From Reyranella sp. CPCC 100927 (GTDB taxonomy: Bacteria; Pseudomonadota; Alphaproteobacteria; Reyranellales; Reyranellaceae): a stretch of DNA of 64,000 bases. Where the stretch lies: the NCBI RefSeq assembly GCF_007859315.1, contig NZ_VOHA01000006.1, positions 62,001 through 126,000 of the forward strand, read 5' to 3'. Of the stretch, positions 16,831 to 25,215 are shown one piece after another. The translations under genes were made by a program, and so were the position numbers. Numbering within the stretch: the first letter of the stretch is position 1; every line of letters begins with the position of its first letter. The notes under the pieces are model-generated. The model was not told the DNA's origin. It saw only the letters and a program-made list of their open reading frames with translations, and did not search any database.

Positions 16831-18330
16831 ATGGACACGATTGCACTCGATCCACGGCTCAGCACGCCCGTGCGGACATTCGTGGAAAATCGCCTGAAGC
16901 TGTTGATTGACGGCAAGCTGGTTGCCGCTGCGTCAGGCAAGACGTTTCCGGTCTACAACCCGGCCACCGGGACGGTGATCGCGAGCGTGCCTGAGGCCGA
17001 TCGTCAGGATGTCGACCTGGCGGTCAAGGCCGCGCGCCGGGCCTTCGATGATGGATCATGGGCGAAGGTGAAGCCGTCGGAGCGTGGCCGCCTGCTGTGG
17101 AAGCTGGCGGACCTGCTCGAACGGCATCTCGATGAGTTCGCCGAACTGGAGTCGCTGGACAACGGCAAGCCGGCGGCGGTGGCCCGGGTTGCGGACGTTC
17201 CGCTGGCGGTCGACATGTTCCGCTACATGGGCGGCTGGGCGACGAAGATCACGGGCTCGACCATCCCGATCAACATGCCCGGCGAATACCTGTCCTATAC
17301 GCTGCGCGAGCCGGTCGGCGTCGTCGGGCAGATCATTCCGTGGAACTTCCCTTTACTGATGGCGGCGTGGAAGCTGGGGCCGGCGCTGGCAGCGGGGTGC
17401 ACGATCGTTCTCAAGGCGGCGGAACAGACGCCGTTGTCGGCGCTGCGCCTGGGCGAACTGATACTCGAGGCGGGCTTCCCGGCCGGCGTCGTCAACGTCC
17501 TGGCCGGCTATGGCGAGACCGCGGGTGCCGCCCTCGCCGAGCATGAGCTGGTCGACAAGGTGGCGTTCACGGGATCAACCGAGGTGGGCAAGCTGATCGT
17601 CAAGGCGGCGGCCGGCAATCTCAAGAAGGTGACGCTTGAACTTGGCGGCAAGTCGCCGGCAATCGTCTTCCCCGACGCCGACCTGGATCTCGCCATCCCG
17701 GGCACGGCAAACGCCATCTTCTTCAATCATGGTCAATGCTGCTGCGCCGGCTCGCGCCTCTACGCGCACAAGAAGGTGTTCGACAAGGTCGTCGAGGGCG
17801 TTGCCGCCATCGCCGAGAGGATCAAGGTCGGACCGGGCCTTGACCCCACGACCGAGATGGGGCCCCTGGTGTCAGACGAGCAATTCTCGCGGGTCAGCGG
17901 CTACATCGATGCCGGTCGCGCGGAGGGTGCGAAGGTTGTCGTCGGCGGCAACCGGGTCGGCAACAGCGGCTACTTCGTGGCACCGACCGTGCTGACCGAC
18001 ACCACGCCGCAGATGAAGATCGTGCGCGAGGAAATCTTCGGGCCGGTGGTCTGCGCCCAGCCCTTCGATGACGCCGACATCGACCGTATCGCCAAGCAGG
18101 CGAACGACACGATCTACGGCCTCGCCGCCAGCGTGTGGACCCGCGACGGCGGCCTGGCGCACAAGATGGCGCATCGTATCCGTTCGGGCACGGTGTGGAT
18201 CAATTGCCACAACGTGTTCGACGCGGCGCTGCCGTTCGGCGGCTACAAGCAGTCAGGCTGGGGCCGCGAGATGGGCGAAGAGGTCCTGCACAACTACACG
18301 GAAGTGAAGGCCATCACCGCGGCGCTGTAG
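16831..18330 (+). CDS. NAD(P)-dependent aldehyde dehydrogenase
   Basis: Aldehyde dehydrogenase superfamily enzyme of 499 aa that oxidises an aldehyde to its acid without molybdenum. The cofactor region is IIPWNFPLLMAAWKLGPALA and VAFTGSTEVGK. The general base is E270 in TLELGGKSP and the nucleophile is C304 in NHGQCCCAGSRL, with two extra adjacent cysteines. The C-terminal GYKQSGWGREMGEEVLHNYTEVKAI fits the phenylacetaldehyde / betaine aldehyde type. The ATG at 16831 is preceded by GAGGAGGGAACGC; an ATG at 16813 lies upstream of that site and is disfavoured. A ModE-like operator lies directly upstream. Confidence 0.93.
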   Translation: MDTIALDPRLSTPVRTFVENRLKLLIDGKLVAAASGKTFPVYNPATGTVIASVPEADRQDVDLAVKAARRAFDDGSWAKVKPSERGRLLWKLADLLERHLDEFAELESLDNGKPAAVARVADVPLAVDMFRYMGGWATKITGSTIPINMPGEYLSYTLREPVGVVGQIIPWNFPLLMAAWKLGPALAAGCTIVLKAAEQTPLSALRLGELILEAGFPAGVVNVLAGYGETAGAALAEHELVDKVAFTGSTEVGKLIVKAAAGNLKKVTLELGGKSPAIVFPDADLDLAIPGTANAIFFNHGQCCCAGSRLYAHKKVFDKVVEGVAAIAERIKVGPGLDPTTEMGPLVSDEQFSRVSGYIDAGRAEGAKVVVGGNRVGNSGYFVAPTVLTDTTPQMKIVREEIFGPVVCAQPFDDADIDRIAKQANDTIYGLAASVWTRDGGLAHKMAHRIRSGTVWINCHNVFDAALPFGGYKQSGWGREMGEEVLHNYTEVKAITAAL

Positions 18331-18350
18331 CGGCACGTGCTGGCAGCTAA

Positions 18351-18380
18351 CCCCTCTCCCCCCGGGCGGAGAGGGGTTTC
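18351..18380. terminator. intrinsic terminator between convergent genes
   Basis: CCCCTCTCC, an 8-nt loop, then GGAGAGGGG (9-bp stem), followed by TTTCT on the plus strand. It ends the aldehyde dehydrogenase transcript and touches the stop codon of the convergent SDR gene. Confidence 0.7.
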
Positions 18381-19228
18381 TAGCGCGCCGGTGCCTTCAT
18401 GAAGGCGTCGAAGGCGTCCTTGTGGTCGGCGTGCCAGCGCGACAGCGCCGGCCGGTTGTGGATGATGTCCTCCATCGCCCACTGCATGCGCCGGTGATCC
18501 ATGTCGGTGGTGACGTCGTTGTCCGGGCAGATGATGTAGAAGTCGCCGGCACTCATCCGCTCGACCATCATGTCGATGACCTGTTCCGGCAGCCACGCCG
18601 CCGGCGGTTTCTCGCTGCGCCGCGGCCGGGTGATACCGGTGAACGTGAAGCCCGGCACCAGCAGGTGCGCCGTGATGCGGCAGCCGGGAACGTTGCGCAG
18701 CTCGTGCGCCAGCCCCTCGGTCAGCACTTTGATGCCGGCCTTGCTCACATTGTACGCGGTGTCGCCCGGCGGGCAGGTGATGCCTTGCTTCGATCCGGTG
18801 GTGACGATGGCGCACGGCGTGCCCTGGTCGATCATCGCCTGGGTGAACGTCTGCACGCCGTTGATGACGCCCCACAGGTTGACGTCCAGCACGCGGCGCC
18901 AGCGGTCGTAATGGTCCCATGGCCCGCCGCCGGGCGCCGTCCCGGCATTGTTCATCAGGACAGCGACCTCGCCAAAGGCGCGGTAGGCCTCTGCCTTCAG
19001 GTGCTCGACATCGGCCAGCCGTGACACATCCGTCGGCACCGTCAGAACGGTTTCCTTCGGCGCGCCAATGTCGGCAACCGCCGACGCGAGAGCCTCCGCA
19101 CTGAGATCGGCAAGGCAAAGTTTCATACCCTGGGCGGCGAAGCGTTTCGCGGCGGCCAGACCGATGCCGCTCGCCGCGCCGGTGATGACGGCAACGCGCC
19201 CGCTGGAGAGGGCAGGATGGATGGTCAT
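18380..19228 (-). CDS. short-chain dehydrogenase/reductase
   Basis: NAD(P)-dependent Rossmann-fold oxidoreductase of 282 aa. It has the cofactor motif TGAASGIGLAAAKRF near residues 17-31 and MNNAGTAPGGGPW near 90-102. The catalytic region has Ser in TTGSKQGIT and YNVSK, the Tyr-x-x-x-Lys pair. The C-terminus FDAFMKAPAR is longer than in minimal SDRs. The ATG at 19228 follows GGAGCG; a TTG at 19234 is a second possibility. It lies about 100 nt downstream of the second aldehyde dehydrogenase gene and is probably in the same ModE-controlled transcript, so it may convert the alcohol that yields the aldehyde. Confidence 0.88.
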   Translation of the reverse strand: MTIHPALSSGRVAVITGAASGIGLAAAKRFAAQGMKLCLADLSAEALASAVADIGAPKETVLTVPTDVSRLADVEHLKAEAYRAFGEVAVLMNNAGTAPGGGPWDHYDRWRRVLDVNLWGVINGVQTFTQAMIDQGTPCAIVTTGSKQGITCPPGDTAYNVSKAGIKVLTEGLAHELRNVPGCRITAHLLVPGFTFTGITRPRRSEKPPAAWLPEQVIDMMVERMSAGDFYIICPDNDVTTDMDHRRMQWAMEDIIHNRPALSRWHADHKDAFDAFMKAPAR

Positions 19229-19330
19229 GATCAATCGCTCCGGGCTTGTTGCTGGCGATATCGTCCCGAGTGCGGCGAAGGTCTTCCGCGCGGCGCTCAG
19301 GACGATACAGGCATCAGAACCCTAGCGTTT

Positions 19331-20821
19331 TCAGGCCGTGCGAATCCAGACGGCCTTTACGTTCAGATATTCCTCCAGGTGCTGCAGGCCGCTCTCGCGG
19401 CCGTAACCGCTCATCTTGTAGCCGCCGAAGGGCACGGCCGGGTCCATGGCCTGGTAGCAGTTGACCCAGACGGAGCCGGCGCGGATCGCCTTGGCAAGCT
19501 TGTGCGCCTTGCTGACATCCTTGGTCCAGACGCCGCTGCCCAGGCCGAAGGTGGTGGCGTTGCCGCGCTCGATGACCTCCTCGATATCCGTGAACGGAAT
19601 GGCGGAGATCACGGGGCCGAAGATCTCCTCCTGTGCGATCCGCATGTCATCACGCACGCCGGCGAAGACGGTCGGCGGCACGAAGTAGCCCTGCGCCAGC
19701 TTACCGTCGATGAGTCGGGTGCCGCCAGCCAGCGGCCGGGCGCCCTCCTGTTTGCCGATCGCGAGATAGCCCGTCACGCGTTCGAGCTGTTCGGCCGAGA
19801 CCAGCGGGCCGACCTGCACGTCCGGATCGCGGCCGTCGCCGACGCGCAGGTTGCTGCCGTACTTGGCGACGCGATCGGTGAACTCGTCGTAGATTTTCTG
19901 TTCGACGAACAGGCGGGTGCCGGCGCTGCAGATCTGGCCGGAGTTGGCGAATACCGCCATGCCGGCACCGGGAACGGCGGCTTCCAGGTCGGCGTCGGCG
20001 AAGACGATATCCGGCGACTTGCCGCCCAGCTCCAGCGACACGCGCTTGAGGTTGCCGGCGGAGGCCTGGACGATCTTCTGGCCCGTGACGTGCGAGCCGG
20101 TGAAGGCGACCTTGTCGACGTCGGGATGGGCTGCCAGCGCCGCGCCGGCGGTCTCGCCGAAGCCGGGCACGATGTTGACGACGCCCGGCGGCACGCCGGC
20201 CTCCAGGCACAGCTCGCCCAGGCGCAGTGGTGTCAACGGCGCCTCTTCGGCAGGCTTCAAGATCACCGTGCAGCCGGTGGCCAGCGCCGGGCCGATCTTC
20301 CAGACCGACGCGCTCAGGGGGCCGTTCCAGGGAATGATGGCGCCGACGACGCCGACCGGTTCCTTGAGGGTGTACGAGAAGATGTCGCCCGGCAGCGAGT
20401 TCTCGATGGTCTCGCCGTGCAGGGCTGTCGCCATGCCGGCGTAGTAGCGCAGCATGCCCAGCACGCGTTGGCGGCCGGCGCGCGTGCGGCTGAGCGGGGC
20501 ACCCATGTCGAGCGTATCGAGCAGCGCCAGATCGTCGAAGTGCCGCTCGACCAGATCGGCCAACCGCAGCAGGATCATTTGCCGTTCGTTGGGCTTGACC
20601 CGGCTCCAGGATCCCTTGAACGCCCGGCGTGCGGCGGCGACCGCGCGGTTGACGTCCTCGGCATCACCCTCGGCCACGTCGGCCAGGATTTCGCCGGTGG
20701 CGGGATTGCGGGTCTCGAATGTCTTGCCCGAGGCGGCGTTGACCCATTGGCCGTCGATCAGCAGGCGCGTCGGGCCGGACACGAGGCCGGATCCCCCGCT
20801 GACGGTCGTCACAGTATCCAT
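19331..20821 (-). CDS. NAD(P)-dependent aldehyde dehydrogenase (second)
   Basis: A 496-aa aldehyde dehydrogenase, clearly a paralogue of the one at 16831-18330 but diverged. The base is E264 in SLELGGKSP and the nucleophile C298 in NSGQICSAGTRLF. Cofactor motifs are IIPWNGPLSASVWKIGPAL and VAFTGSHVTGQ. The C-terminal FGGYKMSGYGRESGLQHLEEYL is typical of the family. CGGAGGATGCC precedes the ATG at 20821. A ModE-like operator lies 77 nt upstream, and an SDR gene follows on the same strand. The substrate is unknown; the sequence is of the broad aliphatic/aromatic aldehyde type. Confidence 0.93.
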   Translation of the reverse strand: MDTVTTVSGGSGLVSGPTRLLIDGQWVNAASGKTFETRNPATGEILADVAEGDAEDVNRAVAAARRAFKGSWSRVKPNERQMILLRLADLVERHFDDLALLDTLDMGAPLSRTRAGRQRVLGMLRYYAGMATALHGETIENSLPGDIFSYTLKEPVGVVGAIIPWNGPLSASVWKIGPALATGCTVILKPAEEAPLTPLRLGELCLEAGVPPGVVNIVPGFGETAGAALAAHPDVDKVAFTGSHVTGQKIVQASAGNLKRVSLELGGKSPDIVFADADLEAAVPGAGMAVFANSGQICSAGTRLFVEQKIYDEFTDRVAKYGSNLRVGDGRDPDVQVGPLVSAEQLERVTGYLAIGKQEGARPLAGGTRLIDGKLAQGYFVPPTVFAGVRDDMRIAQEEIFGPVISAIPFTDIEEVIERGNATTFGLGSGVWTKDVSKAHKLAKAIRAGSVWVNCYQAMDPAVPFGGYKMSGYGRESGLQHLEEYLNVKAVWIRTA

Positions 20822-20897
20822 GGCATCCTCCGTGAGGAAACGGCCGCGGCTCGTGCGGGTTGCCGCGGCAGGGTTGGCATCACGGTGATCTTAGATA

Positions 20898-20921
20898 CGA
20901 TATATATGTGTGTATATAACG
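20898..20921 (-). promoter_or_regulatory. ModE-like operator before the second aldehyde dehydrogenase
   Basis: CGATATAT-N8-ATATAACG, 24 nt, an excellent match to the ModE palindrome. It is 77 nt upstream of the aldehyde dehydrogenase ATG and 40 nt beyond the end of the TrmO-like gene, so it can serve only the leftward operon. Confidence 0.75.
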
Positions 20922-20961
20922 CGCGGCACGCATCGACGCACAGCGGATATGTCGTCCGTTA

Positions 20962-21459
20962 TCAGGAGTCGCCGACCTCGAAGTCGCCCGGCTGTGGCGG
21001 TGCTATGGGCGTGAACAACGTGCGGTCCGGCTTGATGTCCAGCAGCGGCGTATCGTCGAGGCAATCTAGGCCGCGCACCAGCAGGGTGGCGCCTTCCTGC
21101 GCGACAAGGGTCGCGATCGACGTTCCGATGGGATTGGGCCGCACCGGCGTGCGCAGCGAGAAGGTGCCGCGGGCGTTACCGTCGTTGGCTGGGCTTTGGC
21201 GGACCAGGTCGCGCCGCGACAGGTGCAGCCAGTACAGAACCTCGAGCCGTTCGTAGGCGGTGATGCCGTCGAGTGCGCGCACCCAGGGCTCGAACAGCTC
21301 GATGCGGCAGATCGGCCCGTCGGCGCGGCCCTGGCGCGGGCAGACCAGCCGCGACTGCCAGGGCGTCCGGATACGGCCGATAAAGACGAGACCGGCGTCG
21401 GTCGTCGCCGGCATCTCGACGGCGAGTTCCGACGCACGGATTTCGTTCTCCCGGACCAT
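20962..21459 (-). CDS. TrmO-like (UPF0066/TsaA) SAM-dependent methyltransferase
   Basis: A 165-aa protein of the UPF0066 family, whose best-known member TrmO methylates N6 of t6A37 in tRNA-Thr. Signatures are [10 protein letters not shown] near residue 22, RLEVLYWLH, and the hallmark [13 protein letters not shown]. It ends [11 protein letters not shown], again typical. E. coli TrmO is longer (about 235 aa) with a C-terminal part missing here. The ATG at 21459 is 5 nt after the stop of the mop gene, so it is the last gene of the transporter/Mop operon. The genomic link to molybdate transport is unexplained and raises the chance of a different substrate. Confidence 0.85.
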   Translation of the reverse strand: MVRENEIRASELAVEMPATTDAGLVFIGRIRTPWQSRLVCPRQGRADGPICRIELFEPWVRALDGITAYERLEVLYWLHLSRRDLVRQSPANDGNARGTFSLRTPVRPNPIGTSIATLVAQEGATLLVRGLDCLDDTPLLDIKPDRTLFTPIAPPQPGDFEVGDS

Positions 21460-21464
21460 GGCGT

Positions 21465-21671
21465 TCAGTCGACCGCGACCATGACGTCGGACGCCTTGAT
21501 GACCGCGTAGGCCTGCTGCCCGACGGCCAGTTTCAGGTCTTCGACCGCCTGGTTGGTGATCGAGGCTGTCACGATTGTGCCACCGACATCCAGGCGGACA
21601 TGCGCCGTGGTGGCGCCCTTGGTGACCTCGACCACTTTGCCCTTCAGCAGGTTGCGGGCGCTGATCTTCAT
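21465..21671 (-). CDS. mop: Mop, molybdate-binding protein (molbindin, single TOBE domain)
   Basis: A 68-aa protein that is one complete TOBE/Mop domain, [20 protein letters not shown] to the [13 protein letters not shown] end. Molbindins form hexamers that bind molybdate or tungstate between subunits, for storage or buffering. The conserved [11 protein letters not shown] and [15 protein letters not shown] segments form the oxyanion sites. The ATG at 21671 follows GAGGAGAGACG and overlaps the end of the ABC ATPase gene by 4 nt. Its presence within the FecCD-type transporter operon is the main reason to assign molybdate or tungstate to that transporter. It may also be the sensor for the single-domain ModE at 31476-31862. 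Confidence 0.93.
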   Translation of the reverse strand: MKISARNLLKGKVVEVTKGATTAHVRLDVGGTIVTASITNQAVEDLKLAVGQQAYAVIKASDVMVAVD

Positions 21672-22465
21672 GTCGTCTCTCCTCGTGGTGAACGGTTGAA
21701 GGAAGGGGTGCAAACATAGCGGCCGACGTCGGTCAGATAGGTGACAGCGACGTCGACACCATAGAGACGCCGCAACATGTCTGATGTGAGCGTCTCTTGC
21801 GGTGAGCCCAGGGCGATCAAGTCGCCGCCCCGGAGCAACGCGACCTGGTCGGCACAGGCAAAGGCATGATCAGGGTCGTGTGTCGATAGAAGGATTCCCA
21901 GGCCTTGAGCCGCGAGTTTGGCGATCTGCTCGATCACCCGGGTCTGGTTGCCGAAATCGAGATTCGCCGTGGGCTCGTCCATGACGAGAATGGCGGGCTC
22001 CTGGGCGAGCGCCCGGGCGATCAGGGTCATCTGCCGCTCGCCACCGCTGATCGTCGTATAGGTGCGATCGGCGAGGTGATCGATGCCTAGCGCGTGCAGC
22101 GCCTGGCGTGCCGCGTCGCGGTCCTGTGCCGACGGCGCCGAGAACAGGCCGACCCGCGCCGCGCGTCCCATCAGCACCACCTCGCGCACGGTGAAGGGGA
22201 AGAGCGCGTTGTGTGCCTGCGGCACATAGCCGAGGCGGCGGGCCAGTTCCGGCCGCGCGAAGTCCGCCAGCGCGCGACCGTCGATCGTGATCGCACCGCC
22301 CTGTGCCGGGATCAGGCCCAGCAAGGTCTTCAGCAGTGTGGTCTTGCCGCCGCCGTTGGGGCCGAGGAGGCACAGCACCTCGCCGGCATCCACGGCACAA
22401 CTGACGCCGCGGCCGACCGGTGCGCCGCGATAACCGAAAGCGACGTTGACGGCCGCCAGCGTCAT
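21668..22465 (-). CDS. ABC transporter ATP-binding protein, FecE/MolC type
   Basis: A 265-aa ATPase of the vitamin B12/siderophore importer class. Walker A is GPNGGGKTT near residue 37, the signature is [17 protein letters not shown], Walker B is [14 protein letters not shown] and the switch His is in STHDPDHAF. Start at the ATG at 22465, which overlaps the permease stop (ATGA). The gene in turn overlaps mop by ATGA. Together with the permease and binding protein this forms a complete importer. Sequence alone would suggest iron-siderophore or cobalamin, but the cotranscribed Mop and the upstream ModE-like box favour molybdate or tungstate, as known for Haemophilus MolBCA. Confidence 0.92.
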   Translation of the reverse strand: MTLAAVNVAFGYRGAPVGRGVSCAVDAGEVLCLLGPNGGGKTTLLKTLLGLIPAQGGAITIDGRALADFARPELARRLGYVPQAHNALFPFTVREVVLMGRAARVGLFSAPSAQDRDAARQALHALGIDHLADRTYTTISGGERQMTLIARALAQEPAILVMDEPTANLDFGNQTRVIEQIAKLAAQGLGILLSTHDPDHAFACADQVALLRGGDLIALGSPQETLTSDMLRRLYGVDVAVTYLTDVGRYVCTPSFNRSPRGETT

Positions 22466-23511
22466 TCCCATCCCTTTCGCGTGGTGGCGAGCAGGTAGAG
22501 GAAGAACGGCGCGCCCAGCGCCGCCGTCAGGATGCCCAGTGGCGTTTCCATGGCGGCGATGCTGCGCGCCAGCGCATCGATGCCCACAAGGTAGCCAGCG
22601 CCCAGCATCACGGAGGCCAGCAGCAGCCGGCCGAAATCGGGGCCGACCAGCATGCGGGCGATGTGCGGGATCAGCAGGCCGATCCAGCCGATCACGCCGG
22701 TAATCGACACCGATGCCGCCGTGATCAACGTCGCGCCGGCAATGAGGAGGGCGCGCAGCCGGGTCGTATCGATGCCCAGCGCGCGTGCCTCCTCGTCGCC
22801 CAGCGTCATCAGGTTCATGCGCCAGCGCAGGAGGACCAGCGGCACGAAGCCGATCGCCAACGCCGGCAGGATGGATACCAGATCGCCGCGCGTCACGGCG
22901 GCCAGGCTGCCGAGCAGCCAGTAGGTGATGGCGGGCAGCTGGTTGTAGGGATCGGCCAGCACCTTCAAGAGCGAGAGGCAGGCGCCGAGCAGGGCACCGA
23001 CGGCGACGCCGGCCAGCACCAGCACCAGGATGGGATCGCGCGTGCGGATGGCGGCGCCGACGGCATAGACCAGGGCCACGGCGGCAAGCCCGCCGATGAA
23101 GGCCAGCAGCTGGATCATCAGGACCGGCAGCGACAGGAAAATGCCCAGCACGGCACCCAGGCTGGCGCCGGCGGAAACGCCCAGGATGTCAGGCGAGACC
23201 AGCGGATTGCGAAACAGGCCCTGGTAGGTGGCGCCGGCGGCCGCCAGCGCCGCACCCACGGCGAGGCCGGCCAGCACGCGCGGCAGGCGCACCTGCCACA
23301 GCACCGTCTCGATCGTCGGATCAACAGTCGAGGGCTGGCCGGTCAGTCGGCCGATCACGGCGGCGATGACGTCACCGGCCGCGATCGGATATTTGCCGAC
23401 TCCGAAGGAGAGCACCACGACGGCGATCAATGCCAATGGCGCCACCCAGACACCGGTACGGCCCCACCATCCGGTGTCCTGTCCCGCGGCAAGCCTGTCG
23501 CGGACGCTCAT
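22462..23511 (-). CDS. ABC transporter permease, FecCD/MolB type
   Basis: A 349-aa integral membrane protein with about ten hydrophobic segments, in the FecCD/BtuC family. Family motifs are RLPRVLAGLAVGAALAAAGA near residue 75, NPLVSPDILGVSAGASLGAV, the cytoplasmic coupling-loop region LGIDTTRLR, and GVIGWIGLLIPHIARMLVGPD. The ATG at 23511 overlaps the stop of the binding-protein gene by ATGA; an open frame continuing upstream to 23829 is only overlap. It transports a substrate bound by the periplasmic protein encoded next to it; molybdate or tungstate is inferred from the operon. Confidence 0.92.
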   Translation of the reverse strand: MSVRDRLAAGQDTGWWGRTGVWVAPLALIAVVVLSFGVGKYPIAAGDVIAAVIGRLTGQPSTVDPTIETVLWQVRLPRVLAGLAVGAALAAAGATYQGLFRNPLVSPDILGVSAGASLGAVLGIFLSLPVLMIQLLAFIGGLAAVALVYAVGAAIRTRDPILVLVLAGVAVGALLGACLSLLKVLADPYNQLPAITYWLLGSLAAVTRGDLVSILPALAIGFVPLVLLRWRMNLMTLGDEEARALGIDTTRLRALLIAGATLITAASVSITGVIGWIGLLIPHIARMLVGPDFGRLLLASVMLGAGYLVGIDALARSIAAMETPLGILTAALGAPFFLYLLATTRKGWE

Positions 23512-24587
23512 GGCGGCGGTGAGACCGCATCGCGCAGGAGCGCGTCGAGCAACGGATCGGACAGTTGGACGTGATAGAACTGGCTGTAGTAGTCGCGCGT
23601 CGCCTGGCGAAGATCGGCCGTGAAGATGTCGGGATGGAGCAGCGTGGCCAGCCAGCGCATGCCGATGAGGCGATTGGCGCCCGGTGGCGAGTCGAACCAG
23701 CCGTATGGCAGCGCCGGCGTGCGATAGATGCGCCGCTCGCGGACGGCCTTGATCCCCGACCACAGCGGATTGTGGGCGACGTCGCGGTAGAACGCGGGCT
23801 CGAGCGCCAGAATGACATCCGGATTCCACCCCAGGACCTGTTCGACCGACACGGTGGTCAGGCTGCCACGGCCGGCCGCGGCGGCGACGTTGCGGGCGCC
23901 GATGGCCTCCAGCACTTCAAGATTGATCGAGCCTGCCAGCCCGGTCTCCAGGCCGCGCGGGCCGCGGCCGTAGTAGACGCCGGGGCGGCGTTCGACGGGG
24001 ATCGCCTCAATGCGCCGACGGATGTCCTGCACGGTCGACTCGGCATAGCGGGCCAGTGTTTCGGCGCGCTCCTCGCGGCCCACGATCTTGCCGAACACAC
24101 GATAGGTGTCAGCCGTCTTGCCGATCGTACCGTCCAGCAGCAGGTAGGGAATGCCGGTCTGCTGCTGGATACGGTCGGCCAGCGACACATAGGTGGCATC
24201 GGTGCTGCCGACATCGATGATCAGATCGGGCTTGAGCGCGAGGATGGACTCGATGTTCGCCGTGTTGCCACGCCCGGTGAGGCGCCCATGCGCCGGCAGG
24301 TCGCGGTAGGGGGCAGCGAGGTAGGCTTTCTCTTCAGGCGACGGCTCGCGCACCCAGCCGACCATCAGCTCCGGCGCCAGCGTGTAGAGCAACACGGATG
24401 CCGGTGGTCCCGCCGCGATCACGCGCGTGATTCGCTGGGGCACCTGCACGGTCCGGCCGGCCCCATCGACGATCGCGCGCGTCTGGGCAGTGGCAGCCAC
24501 GTTGGCGCCGTCGAATGCGCACAGGCCTGCCAGCATCGAAACCAGGCAGAACCACCAGATCCTGCGCCGACTGGAACGCATCAACAT
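23508..24587 (-). CDS. periplasmic binding protein, FecB/MolA type
   Basis: A class III (TroA-like fold) binding protein of about 359 aa. From the ATG at 24587 or 24581 it begins with Arg residues and a hydrophobic signal peptide ending near ATAQ, then TRAIVDGAGRTVQVPQRITRVIA, the usual first strand. Other landmarks are LKPDLIIDVGSTDA and GWNPDVILALEPAFY. Longer starts (GTG at 24662) lack a ribosome binding site and would bury the signal peptide. No TonB-dependent receptor is encoded nearby, which speaks against siderophore uptake. The ModE-like box at 24704 and mop downstream suggest molybdate or tungstate. Confidence 0.85.
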   Translation of the reverse strand: MLMRSSRRRIWWFCLVSMLAGLCAFDGANVAATAQTRAIVDGAGRTVQVPQRITRVIAAGPPASVLLYTLAPELMVGWVREPSPEEKAYLAAPYRDLPAHGRLTGRGNTANIESILALKPDLIIDVGSTDATYVSLADRIQQQTGIPYLLLDGTIGKTADTYRVFGKIVGREERAETLARYAESTVQDIRRRIEAIPVERRPGVYYGRGPRGLETGLAGSINLEVLEAIGARNVAAAAGRGSLTTVSVEQVLGWNPDVILALEPAFYRDVAHNPLWSGIKAVRERRIYRTPALPYGWFDSPPGANRLIGMRWLATLLHPDIFTADLRQATRDYYSQFYHVQLSDPLLDALLRDAVSPPP

Positions 24588-24703
24588 CACCGATCCGATC
24601 GCGATAGGCGGAAACATAGCGAAAGCAATGAACGCTCGTAAACCGATGCGGTGGGCGAACACCTATTTGTGCAGAGCGACCTCCATTTGACACGAACCAG
24701 CCT

Positions 24704-24727
24704 CGTTATATACTGTTGGATACAGCG
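24704..24727 (-). promoter_or_regulatory. ModE-like operator before the FecBCD-type transporter operon
   Basis: CGTTATAT-N8-ATACAGCG, 24 nt, with a perfect left half and two mismatches in the right half. It is the weakest of the six sites. It lies about 117 nt upstream of the binding-protein start and could also face the small gene at 24863. Confidence 0.5.
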
Positions 24728-24862
24728 ATGGAATTCTGTTCATCGGCATGTGCCGTTTTTTGCTGGTTGGGTTCACAAGGCGGCAAGGAACGGTGCGGCG
24801 TACGGCGGGTGTGCGTGAACGCACGGGCAATCCGCGATCGGTGAAGACGCAGCGAGAGCAGC

Positions 24863-25069
24863 ATGATGGCGACCGACGCAGATGTCTGGCGCGTGGCGGG
24901 CATCCTGATCGATGCCTACGGGGACGATGCGCCGCGCTATGCGCTGGCCTCCGTCGACCTCCTTCTCGAGCGCGGCGACCTGCGCCTGGCCTCGCAATGG
25001 CGTTCGGTTTCAACCGCAGCCACCGTGCTTCTGCGCGAGAGGGACACGTCGCGCGACGTGGTCCACTGA
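24863..25069 (+). CDS. small conserved-looking protein (DUF6961-like)
   Basis: A 68-aa protein starting with two ATG codons after AGAGCAGC. It reads DVWRVAGILIDAYGDDAPRYA and then DLLLERGDLRLASQWRSV, a pattern I associate with small alphaproteobacterial proteins of the DUF6961 type (ILID-YGDDA ... ERGD). Function unknown. It stands alone, divergent from the transporter operon. The stretch 24728-24862 before it shows nothing further. Confidence 0.6.
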   Translation: MMATDADVWRVAGILIDAYGDDAPRYALASVDLLLERGDLRLASQWRSVSTAATVLLRERDTSRDVVH

Positions 25070-25215
25070 CGCCACAGGGCCGTCGGATTCCGATATCTGG
25101 ACCGTCATTCTCGATACAGGATCCTCTTCGACATGAGGCCGTGCCGCGCGGTAGGCTCGGGGCTGAAGCCGCGATTGCGGTGCCGTGACATCGGCCATTT
25201 CCCACGGTGACGCTC

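Noticed and set aside
22462-24587. Assignment of the FecBCD-type transporter to ferric siderophores
   Set aside because: Possible by sequence class, but there is no TonB receptor or iron regulator site nearby, whereas mop is in the operon and a ModE-like box lies upstream. Kept only as an alternative.
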